A DNA stretch of 64,000 bases. Origin: RFPW01 sp040401595 (GTDB taxonomy: Bacteria > Pseudomonadota > Gammaproteobacteria > Burkholderiales > Burkholderiaceae_E). A program made the translations under genes and the position numbers. The stretch lies in contig JBBAOE010000012.1 of NCBI GenBank assembly GCA_040401595.1, forward strand, positions 54,856 to 118,855. Reading direction: 5' to 3'. The first letter of the stretch is position 1, and every line of letters begins with the position of its first letter. Shown here piece by piece: positions 17,944 to 26,370 of the stretch. The notes beneath the pieces are model-generated. The model did not search any database. It was given only the letters and a program-made list of their open reading frames with translations, and had not been told where the DNA came from.

Positions 17944-18638
17944 CCTTTGATGATGATCCAGAGCAGGGCCAGGGCATTCAGATCGCCGGCGGGCTGCGGC
18001 GCTGGTGCGACCGGCACCGATGACGACCCCGTCGAAGGGGCAGCGTGCGCTGCGCTCTGACCGGACAACGGCACGGAGGCGTGGGCAGGAATGGATGAAC
18101 CGACGCCGGTCGCCGCGTGGCTGTCTGGATGGTCAGAACCCGAACCCATCGAGGTCTCGGCTGCGCCGTCCCCTGCGATGACCACGGCTAGGGCAGCGGT
18201 CTGGAAATGTCCAGCAAACTGGCCGAGGATGGCTTCCGAGACCGGGACCAGCAGACGGCTGCCGAACTGGGCGAGTTTGCCGCTGACCACCACCGTGGCC
18301 ATTCCGACCAGGACCGAAGTGCCCGGCGTTTCCCCCGGCACAATCTGGGAGGAGAGATTCATCGACGCCGATGAACCCGCGCGGTCTGCACCCTTGCCCA
18401 GCATCTGCATCGAGTAGGTCGCGGGATCGAGAGCCAGGACTTCGATATCGCCGCCAAAGTTCATCGTCGCGGGCCCCACTTTGGACTTCACCGTGCCCTT
18501 GAAGTGGGTGTCGTCGATTTGCTCGGTAATCGTCGCACCGGGCATACAGGCCGCAGTGGCCCGGATGTCGGAGAGGACCGCCCAGGCCTGAGCGACGCTG
18601 GCGTTGAGCGGGTACCGTTTTTCGAGTTTGACTTCCAT
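17910..18638 (-). CDS. coxG: CoxG, CO dehydrogenase subunit G (SRPBCC) family
   Basis: 242 residues. The N-terminal ~150 residues are the CoxG/SRPBCC fold (KRYPLNASVAQAWAVLSD, CMPGATITEQ). A long Ser/Ala/Pro-rich linker follows, then a C-terminal hydrophobic helix, ALLWIIIKGWFAGLFG, ending in KKP. In Oligotropha, CoxG is thought to recruit the enzyme to the membrane, and the C-terminal helix fits an anchoring role. The ATG begins immediately after the coxL TAA, and its own stop lies inside the start of coxD. This places G between L and D rather than after F. Confidence 0.88.
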   Translation of the reverse strand: MEVKLEKRYPLNASVAQAWAVLSDIRATAACMPGATITEQIDDTHFKGTVKSKVGPATMNFGGDIEVLALDPATYSMQMLGKGADRAGSSASMNLSSQIVPGETPGTSVLVGMATVVVSGKLAQFGSRLLVPVSEAILGQFAGHFQTAALAVVIAGDGAAETSMGSGSDHPDSHAATGVGSSIPAHASVPLSGQSAAHAAPSTGSSSVPVAPAPQPAGDLNALALLWIIIKGWFAGLFGKKP

Positions 18639-21053
18639 TTAGAGTGCGACGCCCGAAGCTTTGAGTTGTTGCCAGACCCGGAACGCATTGTGGGGCATGG
18701 TCATGTTGGTGACCCCAAGGTGGGCGAACGCGTCGACCACCGCAGAGGTGAACGTTGGGATTGAGCCAACATGGGGGGATTCGGCCACGCCTTTTGCACC
18801 GATTGGATGGTGCGGGCTTGGGGTCACCGTATGGTCGGTTTCCCAGTGTGGCGTCTCCACGGCGGTGGGCAGGAAGTAATCCATCAGGGTGTTGCCGAGC
18901 AGGTTGCCCTGGGCATCAAACGGCATCTGCTGACCCATCGCGACCGCATAGCCCTCGGTCAAGCCGCCATGGATCTGACCTTCGATGATCATGGGATTGA
19001 TCCGCGTACCGCAATCGTCGAGCGCGTAGAAGCGCCGGATCTTGGTTTCGCCGGTCGCCCGATCAATATCGACCACGCACAGGTAAATGCCGAACGGAAA
19101 CGTGAAGTTCGGTGGATCGTAGTAATGCACCGCCTCCAAGCCCGGCTCGAGACCAGCGGGGACATTGTTGTACGCCGACCAGGCGATGTCTTTCATCGTC
19201 TTGTGCTTGGATGGATCGCCTTTGACGTTGAATCGATCAATCTCCCAGTCGAGATCGTTTTCGTTGACTTCGAGCAGATGGGCCGCGATCTTGCGCGCTT
19301 TCGCGTGAATCTTGCGCGCGGCCATGGCGATTGCAGCGCCGGCGACAGGCGTTGAACGGCTGCCGTAGGTGCCAAGGCCGTAGGGCGCGGTGGAGGTGTC
19401 GCCCTCTTCGACCTGAATGATTTCGCTGGGAATCCCCAACTCCGTGGCGATGATCTGAGCGTAGGTCGTCTGATGACCTTGCCCCTGAGTGATGGTTCCC
19501 ATCCGGGCCAGAGCGCTGCCGGTCGGGTGCACTCGGATTTCGCAACTGTCGAACATGCCAACACCCAGAATGTCACACATTTTGGAAGGGCCTGCACCGA
19601 CAACCTCGGTGAAACTCACCAGGCCGATCCCCATCAGGGTCGGGCAGTTCGGGTCTGCCCGCTTGGCGGCTTGCTCGGCACGCAACCCTTTGTAATCGCA
19701 GGCGTCCAGCACCTTGTGCAGGGCCGTGTGGTAGTCGCCCGAGTCATATTCGAAACCGAATGCGCTGGTGTACGGGAACTGTTCTTTGCGGATGAAGTTG
19801 CGCTCGCGAATCTCCGCCTTGTCGATGTTGAGCTTTTGCGCCAGCACGTCCACCATGCGCTCGATCAGATAGACGGCTTCGGTGACCCGGAAGGAACAGC
19901 GATAGGCGACGCCGCCCGGCGCCTTATTGGTGTACACGCCCTTGACGCTGGCATGGGCAGCGGGGATGTCATACGAGCCCGAAACGATGTGGAAAAGCCC
20001 GGCTGGGAATTTGGTGGGGTCAGCGCAGGCGTCAAACGCCCCGTGATCCGCAACGACCTGGACCCGAAGGCCGGTGATTTTGCCGTCCGCCGTGGCCGCC
20101 AGTTCGCCGTCCATGTGGTAGTCGCGGGCGAAGGCTGTGGACGAGATATTCTCGATGCGGTCCTCGACCCACTTGACCGGCTTGCCCAGTACGATCGACG
20201 AAACGATCGCGCAGACGTAGCCTGGATAAATACCGACTTTGTTGCCAAAGCCGCCGCCGATGTCAGGGCTGATGATGCGAACCTTGCTCTCCGGGATGCC
20301 CGAGAGCAGCGACACCACCGTGCGCACCACGTGGGGTGCCTGCGAGGTGATGTAGGTGGTCAGTTCACCGCGGATCGGATCAAAGCTTGCGACGCAGCCG
20401 CAGGTCTCCAGCGGGCACGGGTGAACGCGCGGATAGAAGATATGTTCCTTCACCGTCACTGGGGCGGCAGCAAACGCGGCATCGGCCGCCTCCTTGTCGC
20501 CAGCATCCCACGTGAAGATATGGTTGTGGTGCTCGCGCGCGCCATGTGCGCCCGAGGTCTTGCCGGCCAGGTCTTCACGCAGCACCGGCGCGTCGGGCTT
20601 GAGCGCCTCGAACGGATCGATGACCACGGGCAACTCTTCATATTCCACGATGACGGCTTCAACGCCGTCGGCCGCCGAGTAACGGTCCTCGGCGATCACC
20701 ACCGCGACTTCCTGCATCTGAAAATGCACTTTCTCATCGGCGAGCACGGCCGCGACGTCTCCAGCCAGGGTCGGCATCCAGTGCAGTTTCAGGGGCTTCA
20801 GATCTTCCGCGGTCAGGACCGCGATGACGCCGGGGACTTTGAGCGCCTCACTCTTGTCGATGCGTAGGATCCGGGCATGGGCATAGGGCGAGCGCACGAT
20901 ATCCATGTGCACCATCCCAGGCATTTTGATGTCATCGACATAATTGCCCTTGCCTTGGATGAAGCGGGCGTCTTCCTTGCGCAGGCGGCTGTCGCCCATG
21001 CCCTGGAGGGCAGTGGTGCGCTCCAGCAGGGTTGGATCGGTGGGAGCGTTCAT
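18639..21053 (-). CDS. coxL: CoxL, form I aerobic carbon monoxide dehydrogenase large subunit
   Basis: 804 residues from the ATG at 21053, which overlaps the coxS stop as ATGA. It oxidises CO with water to CO2 at a Mo-Cu site bound to molybdopterin cytosine dinucleotide. The form I motif VAYRCSFR is at 382-389, with the copper-ligand cysteine at 386 (388 in Oligotropha). The cofactor motif GGGFGNK is at 266-272, and the late AKGVAESPHVGS carries the catalytic Glu. Form II or xanthine-dehydrogenase-like proteins have AYRGAGR instead, so this is a genuine CO dehydrogenase call. Longer upstream frames overlap coxS and are not real. Confidence 0.96.
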   Translation of the reverse strand: MNAPTDPTLLERTTALQGMGDSRLRKEDARFIQGKGNYVDDIKMPGMVHMDIVRSPYAHARILRIDKSEALKVPGVIAVLTAEDLKPLKLHWMPTLAGDVAAVLADEKVHFQMQEVAVVIAEDRYSAADGVEAVIVEYEELPVVIDPFEALKPDAPVLREDLAGKTSGAHGAREHHNHIFTWDAGDKEAADAAFAAAPVTVKEHIFYPRVHPCPLETCGCVASFDPIRGELTTYITSQAPHVVRTVVSLLSGIPESKVRIISPDIGGGFGNKVGIYPGYVCAIVSSIVLGKPVKWVEDRIENISSTAFARDYHMDGELAATADGKITGLRVQVVADHGAFDACADPTKFPAGLFHIVSGSYDIPAAHASVKGVYTNKAPGGVAYRCSFRVTEAVYLIERMVDVLAQKLNIDKAEIRERNFIRKEQFPYTSAFGFEYDSGDYHTALHKVLDACDYKGLRAEQAAKRADPNCPTLMGIGLVSFTEVVGAGPSKMCDILGVGMFDSCEIRVHPTGSALARMGTITQGQGHQTTYAQIIATELGIPSEIIQVEEGDTSTAPYGLGTYGSRSTPVAGAAIAMAARKIHAKARKIAAHLLEVNENDLDWEIDRFNVKGDPSKHKTMKDIAWSAYNNVPAGLEPGLEAVHYYDPPNFTFPFGIYLCVVDIDRATGETKIRRFYALDDCGTRINPMIIEGQIHGGLTEGYAVAMGQQMPFDAQGNLLGNTLMDYFLPTAVETPHWETDHTVTPSPHHPIGAKGVAESPHVGSIPTFTSAVVDAFAHLGVTNMTMPHNAFRVWQQLKASGVAL

Positions 21054-21550
21054 GCGGCCTCCTGGTGCGCAAGCGCGTCTTGTTGGAGTTTGCTGGCGGC
21101 GTACTGCACGGCCTTGATGATGTTCTGATACCCGGTACAACGACAAAGGTTGCCACTCATGCCGTGGCGGATTTCGTCTTCGGACGGGTTTGGATTTTCG
21201 TGCAGGAAGCGATAGGCCCGGATCAGCATCCCCGGGGTGCAGAAGCCGCACTGCAGACCATGTTCCTTGTAGAACCCTTCTTGCACGGCATGCAGCACGC
21301 CCGCATTGGCAAGGCCTTCGACGGTGAGCACTTCCGAGCCTTCGCACTGGACGGCGAGGTGGGTGCAGGACTTGACCGATTGGCCGTCGATATCGACGGT
21401 GCAGGCGCCGCAGTGACTGGTCTCGCAGCCGATATGTGCGCCGGTCAGGCTGAGTTCCTCGCGTAGGAAGTGGACGAGCAGGGTGCGGGATTCAACGGCT
21501 TTTTCGTGCGTGCGGCCGTTGACCTTCATGCTGACGAGCTTTTTCGCCAT
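21050..21550 (-). CDS. coxS: CoxS, CO dehydrogenase small iron-sulfur subunit
   Basis: 166 residues. The ATG at 21550 has AAGGAG seven bases upstream. It carries two [2Fe-2S] clusters. The plant-ferredoxin-like cluster uses Cys42, 47, 50 and 62 (GCETSHCGACTVD). The second cluster uses Cys101, 104, 136 and 138 (CGFCTPGM, LCRCTGYQ). They pass electrons from the Mo site of CoxL to FAD in CoxM. It sits between coxM and coxL. Confidence 0.96.
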   Translation of the reverse strand: MAKKLVSMKVNGRTHEKAVESRTLLVHFLREELSLTGAHIGCETSHCGACTVDIDGQSVKSCTHLAVQCEGSEVLTVEGLANAGVLHAVQEGFYKEHGLQCGFCTPGMLIRAYRFLHENPNPSEDEIRHGMSGNLCRCTGYQNIIKAVQYAASKLQQDALAHQEAA

Positions 21551-21597
21551 GGAGATCTCCTTGGGGTTTTATTCGTTGACCGACTGGGTTGAGCGGG

Positions 21598-22461
21598 CTA
21601 ATGGCAGCGCGTGGCGGCCGCGCGCAGCGCGCGCTTGAGCATCTGCCCGGCCATCGCAGTCTTGTATTCGCGGTTGCCCCGCAAATCATCTGACGGGTCG
21701 CAGATCGCCATGGCAGCATCGGCGGCGGCTTCGATCCTGGGCTCGGTGAGGGGATGTCCGCGCAGGAGGTCTTCGGCCGCCTCGGCGCGGATCGCCGTTG
21801 CAGCCAGATTCGTGAGACCTATGCGGACGTGGCTGACCACGCCACCGTCGAGGCGCAGCACTACCGCGGCGCCGGCTGTGGCCCAGTCGCCCGTCTTGCG
21901 TTTGAGTTTTTCGTACGCCCAGCCCGTACCACGGGCCAGAGCCGGGACCCGCAGTCCGACGAGAATCTCGTCTTCGGCGAGGGCGGTCATGTAGGTGCCC
22001 AGGAAGAAATCTTCGGCTTTGATGCGGCGCTCGCCGCCCGGACCCCGCACGACCAGGGTGGCATCGAGCGCCAGGGCGAGTGCAGGGTGGTCATTGGCGG
22101 GATCGCCATGCGCGATATCGCCACCGATGGTGCCGCGGTTGCGTACCTGAGGATCTGCAATCTGCAGCGCCGCTGCCGGCAGCAGTCCCACTTTCTCTTT
22201 GAGCAACGGGGATGCGATCAGATCGTTCTCGGACGTCATCGCACCGATACAGATGGTCTCGCCATCTTCACAGATCCCGCGCAGTTCATCGATCCGATTG
22301 AGATCGATCAGATGCGCGGGTTGGGCGAACCGCAACTTCATCATCGGCAGCAGGCTGTGCCCGCCCGCCAACAGTTTGGCGTCGCCCCCCAGACTGGCCA
22401 GCAGCGCGATGGCTTCGCCGACCGACTTGGGCGCGTGGTAATCAAAGGCTGGTGGGATCAC
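21598..22461 (-). CDS. coxM: CoxM, CO dehydrogenase FAD-binding medium subunit
   Basis: 287 residues from a GTG at 22461, with GGAG seven bases upstream. The FAD motifs fall at the same positions as in Oligotropha CoxM: AGGHS at 32-36 and TIGG at 111-114. It takes electrons from CoxS and passes them to the quinone pool or respiratory chain. It is the first gene of the operon, with 46 bp before coxS. The 219 bp upstream, to the ligB stop, probably hold its promoter, but I see no convincing -35/-10 pair. Confidence 0.95.
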   Translation of the reverse strand: MIPPAFDYHAPKSVGEAIALLASLGGDAKLLAGGHSLLPMMKLRFAQPAHLIDLNRIDELRGICEDGETICIGAMTSENDLIASPLLKEKVGLLPAAALQIADPQVRNRGTIGGDIAHGDPANDHPALALALDATLVVRGPGGERRIKAEDFFLGTYMTALAEDEILVGLRVPALARGTGWAYEKLKRKTGDWATAGAAVVLRLDGGVVSHVRIGLTNLAATAIRAEAAEDLLRGHPLTEPRIEAAADAAMAICDPSDDLRGNREYKTAMAGQMLKRALRAAATRCH

Positions 22462-22680
22462 GGGCTTCTCCGAAGGGTTGTCTCAGGCGTTCTGCGAGTA
22501 TTGCCGGGCGAGGGCCGATTCAGGCCTTCACGGGTACCAATCGGGCGTCGATCCAGTTCGGATTCAACTGGTGACGAGTCTTGGAATGGGTTATCTTGGC
22601 ACGGAATTGGGGCGAATCAGGGTTTTACCTAGGGTATTGCGCGATCGGATTCTGGTGGTCTGGTTCGCACTGCGTCGGTG

Positions 22681-23529
22681 TCAGCCGCTCGTTGCATTTT
22701 CCAGCACCAGAAGCCCATAGGCTGTATTCGATGCCGGGACATGATAGAACCGGTGAACGACGCGGACCTGCTCGTCCAATGCGCCACGCATGACAAGCCA
22801 CATCGTGCATTCGATGCCCTCGGATCCTGTTTCGCGCATCAGTTCGACCGCCGGGATAGCCGCGACCTCCGACGGTTCGCGGATGAATCGGTCCAGCCAC
22901 CGCTGATCGTACTCGCGGTTGATCAACCCTGCGCGTTCGCCTTGCAACTGGTGGGAGAGGCCACCGGTTCCAAAGATCGCGACCCGGATATCGGCCGGGT
23001 AGCGGTCGATCGCACGCCGGATTGCCTGACCAAGTCGGTAGCAGCGCTTGCCGCTCGGTTGGGGGTACTGAATCATATTGACGCACAGCGGGATGACCCG
23101 GCATGGCCAGACTTCCGGTTGTCCGAAGGCAATCGAGAGTGGTACGGTCAGGCCATGGTCGACCGTCATGTCGCTGACGATCGTGAGGTCAAAGTCGTCC
23201 TGAATCAGGGATTCGGCCAGATGCCAGGCAAACTCCGGGTCGCCCTCGGCAACGGGAACGGGTCGGGGTCCGAATCCTTCGTCGTGTGGCGCAAACGAGG
23301 CCCCGACGCCAAGGGCGAACGTTGGGATCAGATCGAGCGCAAACCGCGACGCATGATCGTTGTAAACGACGATACACACATCGGGCTTGACCGCCCGGAT
23401 CCAGTCCTTGGCGGCCAACATGCCATCAAAGACGGGTTTCCAGTAGGGCTCCTGGGTTTTGCCCTGATCCACCGCTGCCCCGATTGACGGCACATGCGAA
23501 GTCCCCAACCCACCAATCAGCTTAGCCAC
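22681..23529 (-). CDS. ligB: Protocatechuate 4,5-dioxygenase beta subunit (LigB)
   Basis: 282 residues from a GTG at 23529 that overlaps the ligA stop by 8 bp. It is the catalytic subunit of the extradiol class III dioxygenase that opens protocatechuate between C4 and C5 to 4-carboxy-2-hydroxymuconate-6-semialdehyde. Iron ligands His12 (GTSHVPS), His59 (YNDHA) and Glu240 (EGIECTM) match LigB His12, His61 and Glu242. His193 (SHQLQGE) is the probable acid-base residue. Gallate is an alternative substrate in this family. Confidence 0.92.
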   Translation of the reverse strand: MAKLIGGLGTSHVPSIGAAVDQGKTQEPYWKPVFDGMLAAKDWIRAVKPDVCIVVYNDHASRFALDLIPTFALGVGASFAPHDEGFGPRPVPVAEGDPEFAWHLAESLIQDDFDLTIVSDMTVDHGLTVPLSIAFGQPEVWPCRVIPLCVNMIQYPQPSGKRCYRLGQAIRRAIDRYPADIRVAIFGTGGLSHQLQGERAGLINREYDQRWLDRFIREPSEVAAIPAVELMRETGSEGIECTMWLVMRGALDEQVRVVHRFYHVPASNTAYGLLVLENATSG

Positions 23530-24064
23530 GGGCGGGCTCCCGATCGGATCCGGATGATTCCGGCTGAGCCTTCGGCGGGCGGCTGAGCGCAGTGCCGCTC
23601 GCATCCGCGCCGGACGCCTGGCGCAGGCTGTTCTCAAGGCGGCTGCGGTTACCCTCGATCGGGCGCCCACCTGCCGCCATCATTGCCCGGAAGTCCTCGA
23701 CTGTCATTCCAGTTCCCGACATCGCGGCTCCCGCATGCTGCATGGTCATTCCATCGAAAATCGCGAGCTTAAAGGTGTAATAGATGTTGCCACCCAGGCG
23801 CAGCATGCCGAGCCAGTCGCGCTCCAGAACGGCTCTGCGTTGGGCGTCCGTGATGGGGAAACGGTCCAGATACTGCGCTGGATCCTGCCGGAACAGTTCA
23901 CGGTTGCTGGCAAGATCAAGCGTTTTGCAAAACATGTTCAGTTGATACCCCAACCGATTGTGCTGGCCATCGAAGACATAGGTCCCGGGGATGTCGTGAT
24001 AATCGCGCTCGACAGCGAGTTGGGCTGGCGCTGGTGCTGGAGGGGGTGCTGGAGTGGCCTTCAT
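23522..24064 (-). CDS. ligA: Protocatechuate 4,5-dioxygenase alpha subunit (LigA)
   Basis: 180 residues. The core (IPGTYVFDGQHNRLGYQLN through MMAAGGRP) matches the helical LigA subunit that caps the LigB active site. Sphingobium LigA is about 139 residues. This one has an extra Ala/Pro-rich N-terminal tail (residues 2-16) and a hydrophilic C-terminal tail of about 35 residues. The tail coding sequence overlaps the ligB GTG, so the subunits are translationally coupled. It is divergent from galD across 110 bp. Confidence 0.92.
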   Translation of the reverse strand: MKATPAPPPAPAPAQLAVERDYHDIPGTYVFDGQHNRLGYQLNMFCKTLDLASNRELFRQDPAQYLDRFPITDAQRRAVLERDWLGMLRLGGNIYYTFKLAIFDGMTMQHAGAAMSGTGMTVEDFRAMMAAGGRPIEGNRSRLENSLRQASGADASGTALSRPPKAQPESSGSDREPARG

Positions 24065-24112
24065 GGCGTTGGGTCAATTCAGAAGCCCGGGCAGCGCGGC
24101 CGGGACGCTTGA

Positions 24113-24139
24113 TGTCAAATGTTGGCTAGATAGATGACA
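24113..24139. promoter_or_regulatory. Inverted repeat between ligA and galD, possible regulator site
   Basis: TGTCA (24113-24117) and TGACA (24135-24139) form 5-base inverted arms 17 bases apart, in the 110 bp region from which ligAB and the galD operon diverge. The placement fits a shared operator for both arms of the pathway, but the arms are short. No regulator gene is adjacent. Confidence 0.3.
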
Positions 24140-24174
24140 ATAGTACGCGTCGAGAGCCTCTGCACCTAGCCGTC

Positions 24175-25278
24175 ATGCAAACCCCCATTCCCTGTCTGTT
24201 CATGCGAGGTGGTACCTCACGCGGCCCTTTTTTTCGTGGTCAGGATTTGCCGCCCGACCTTGTCACCCGCGATCGTGTTCTGCTGGCCGTGATGGGTTCG
24301 CCCGATCGGCGCCAGATCGATGGCCTGGGCGGGGCGCATCCGTTGACCAGCAAGGTCGCGATTGTTACGGCAGGCAGCCAGCCCGGCATCGACCTCGATT
24401 TTCTGTTCGCACAGCTTCAGCCCGATCAGGACACCGTCGACACGACCCCCAACTGCGGCAACATGCTCGCCGGCGTCGTCCCTTTTGCGCTCGAGACGGG
24501 GATGGTGAAGGCGCAGGGTGAGAGCAGCACGTTTCGGGTGCTGACCCTGAATACCGGGATGCAATGCGACATCACTGTCCAGACGCCGGGCGGCCGGGTT
24601 TCGTATTCGGGTGATGCCCGAATTGATGGCGTGCCGGGGACTTGCGCACCTATCCTCATCAATTTTCTAGATACGGCAGGTTCGGTTTGCAAATCACTCT
24701 TGCCCACCGGGAACGTGGTCGATGAGATCGACGGTCTGACGGTTACCTGTATCGATAATGGGATGCCACTCGTACTGGTTCGGGCAGCTGACCTCGGCCG
24801 CACCGGCTATGAGTCGGTTGCCGAACTCAATGCCGACACGTCTTTGAAGGCTCGGCTGGAGCAGCTCAGAATTGCCTGCGGGTATGCCATGGGCTTGGGC
24901 GATGTCACGACCCGAAACTATCCGAAAATGACCCTGATTGCGTCCCCTCGCGCCGGGGGCGGGATCTGCACGCGCAGCTTTATTCCGCATGTTTGCCATG
25001 ACGCGATCGGCGTGCTCGCTGCAGTCACCGTAGGCACGGCTTGCGTTCTCTCAGGCTCGGTATGCGATGGCATCGCTGAAGTCGAGCCGGGGCTTGAACA
25101 TCAGGTGGCGGTCGAACATCCGACGGGGGAGTTCTGTGTCGAGCTCGAGACGGACCCCGCTGACCCACAACGGGTTTTACGCGCTGCACTGATACGAACG
25201 GCGCGGCTCATCATGCGGGGCGAAGTCATGGTGCCCCGCGAGGTCTGGACCGGGGCGGCGGATGGTTGTCACGTTTAG
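24175..25278 (+). CDS. galD: 4-oxalomesaconate tautomerase (GalD, PrpF family)
   Basis: 367 residues. The start PCLFMRGGTSRGPFF is the hallmark of the PrpF/GalD family (diaminopimelate-epimerase-like fold). GalD interconverts the keto and enol tautomers of 4-oxalomesaconate between the PDC hydrolase and hydratase steps. Location directly beside ligAB and upstream of ligJ supports GalD over PrpF (2-methylaconitate isomerase). LigU of Sphingobium is a homologue with a different isomerisation chemistry, so the exact reaction is an inference. Confidence 0.88.
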   Translation: MQTPIPCLFMRGGTSRGPFFRGQDLPPDLVTRDRVLLAVMGSPDRRQIDGLGGAHPLTSKVAIVTAGSQPGIDLDFLFAQLQPDQDTVDTTPNCGNMLAGVVPFALETGMVKAQGESSTFRVLTLNTGMQCDITVQTPGGRVSYSGDARIDGVPGTCAPILINFLDTAGSVCKSLLPTGNVVDEIDGLTVTCIDNGMPLVLVRAADLGRTGYESVAELNADTSLKARLEQLRIACGYAMGLGDVTTRNYPKMTLIASPRAGGGICTRSFIPHVCHDAIGVLAAVTVGTACVLSGSVCDGIAEVEPGLEHQVAVEHPTGEFCVELETDPADPQRVLRAALIRTARLIMRGEVMVPREVWTGAADGCHV

Positions 25279-25329
25279 CAGAATGACCCCATCGCTCATT
25301 TTTCTCGTTTTTTGTAGGACATGCTCACC

Positions 25330-26370
25330 ATGATCATTGACTGTCACGGCCACTACACGACAGCGCCTCTGGCGCTCGACGCCTGGCGCAATCAGCAAAT
25401 CGCCGGAATCAAGGACCCCAGCGTCATGCCCCGTGCGGCCGATCTGAAGATCAGCGATGACGAGTTGCGCGAATCGATCGAGACCAACCAGCTGGCCTTG
25501 ATGCGCAAGCGTGGCAGCGATCTGACGATCTTCAGTCCGCGGGCCAGCTTCATGGCCCATCACATCGGTGATTTTCAGATTTCCAGCACCTGGGCAGCAA
25601 TCTGTAACGAGCTCTGTTACCGGGTCAGCGAATTATTTCCCGACAACTTCATCCCCGCAGCGATGTTGCCGCAGTCCCCTGGTGTGGACCCGGCAACGTG
25701 TATTCCGGAACTGGTCAAATGTGTTGAGCAGTACGGCAACGTCGGGATCAACCTGAACCCTGATCCATCCGGTGGGCACTGGACCAGCCCGCCGCTGTCG
25801 GACCGCTACTGGTACCCGATCTACGAAAAGATGGTCGAGTACGACATTCCGGCCATGATTCATGTCAGCACCAGTTGCAACGCGTGCTTTCACACCACCG
25901 GCGCCCACTATCTGAATGCCGACACGACGGCATTCATGCAATGCCTGACCAGCGACCTGTTCACCGACTTTCCAAGCTTGAAGTTCGTTATTCCACACGG
26001 TGGTGGTGCGGTTCCGTATCACTGGGGTCGTTTCCGGGGGCTAGCCCAGGAGCTCAAAAAGCCCTTGCTGAAGGACCACCTGCTGAACAATGTGTTCTTC
26101 GATACCTGCGTCTACCACCAGCCGGGCATCGATCTGCTGACCAAGGTGATTCCGGTCGATAACATCTTGTTCGCGAGCGAGATGATTGGCGCGGTACGCG
26201 GTATCGATCCCGAGACCGGCGAATACTTTGATGACACGAAGCGATACATCGAGGCCAGCAACCAACTCGACGAGGAGGCGCGCTATAAGATCTACGAGGG
26301 CAATGCCCGTCGGGTTTACCCTCGACTTGACCGCGCGTTGCGAGCGAAGGCGGGTCTGACCCATGCCTGA
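25330..26370 (+). CDS. ligJ: 4-oxalomesaconate hydratase (LigJ)
   Basis: 346 residues. Two in-frame ATGs lie at 25321 and 25330. The second is preferred because AGGA is one base from the first but ten from the second. The residue numbers then agree with Sphingobium LigJ: metal ligands His6 and His8 (DCHGH), His178 (MIHVS) and the unusual Glu284 (ASEMIG), where most amidohydrolases have Asp. It hydrates 4-oxalomesaconate to 4-carboxy-4-hydroxy-2-oxoadipate. Its stop overlaps the start of ligI by 8 bp. Confidence 0.93.
   Translation: MIIDCHGHYTTAPLALDAWRNQQIAGIKDPSVMPRAADLKISDDELRESIETNQLALMRKRGSDLTIFSPRASFMAHHIGDFQISSTWAAICNELCYRVSELFPDNFIPAAMLPQSPGVDPATCIPELVKCVEQYGNVGINLNPDPSGGHWTSPPLSDRYWYPIYEKMVEYDIPAMIHVSTSCNACFHTTGAHYLNADTTAFMQCLTSDLFTDFPSLKFVIPHGGGAVPYHWGRFRGLAQELKKPLLKDHLLNNVFFDTCVYHQPGIDLLTKVIPVDNILFASEMIGAVRGIDPETGEYFDDTKRYIEASNQLDEEARYKIYEGNARRVYPRLDRALRAKAGLTHA

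Noticed and set aside
19473..20867. A 464-codon open frame on plus across coxL
   Set aside because: It is antisense to the clearly homologous CoxL, has no recognisable domain, and long antisense frames are expected in GC-rich DNA.
21754..22632. A 292-codon frame on plus across coxM
   Set aside because: Antisense to CoxM, whose FAD motifs fall at exactly conserved positions.
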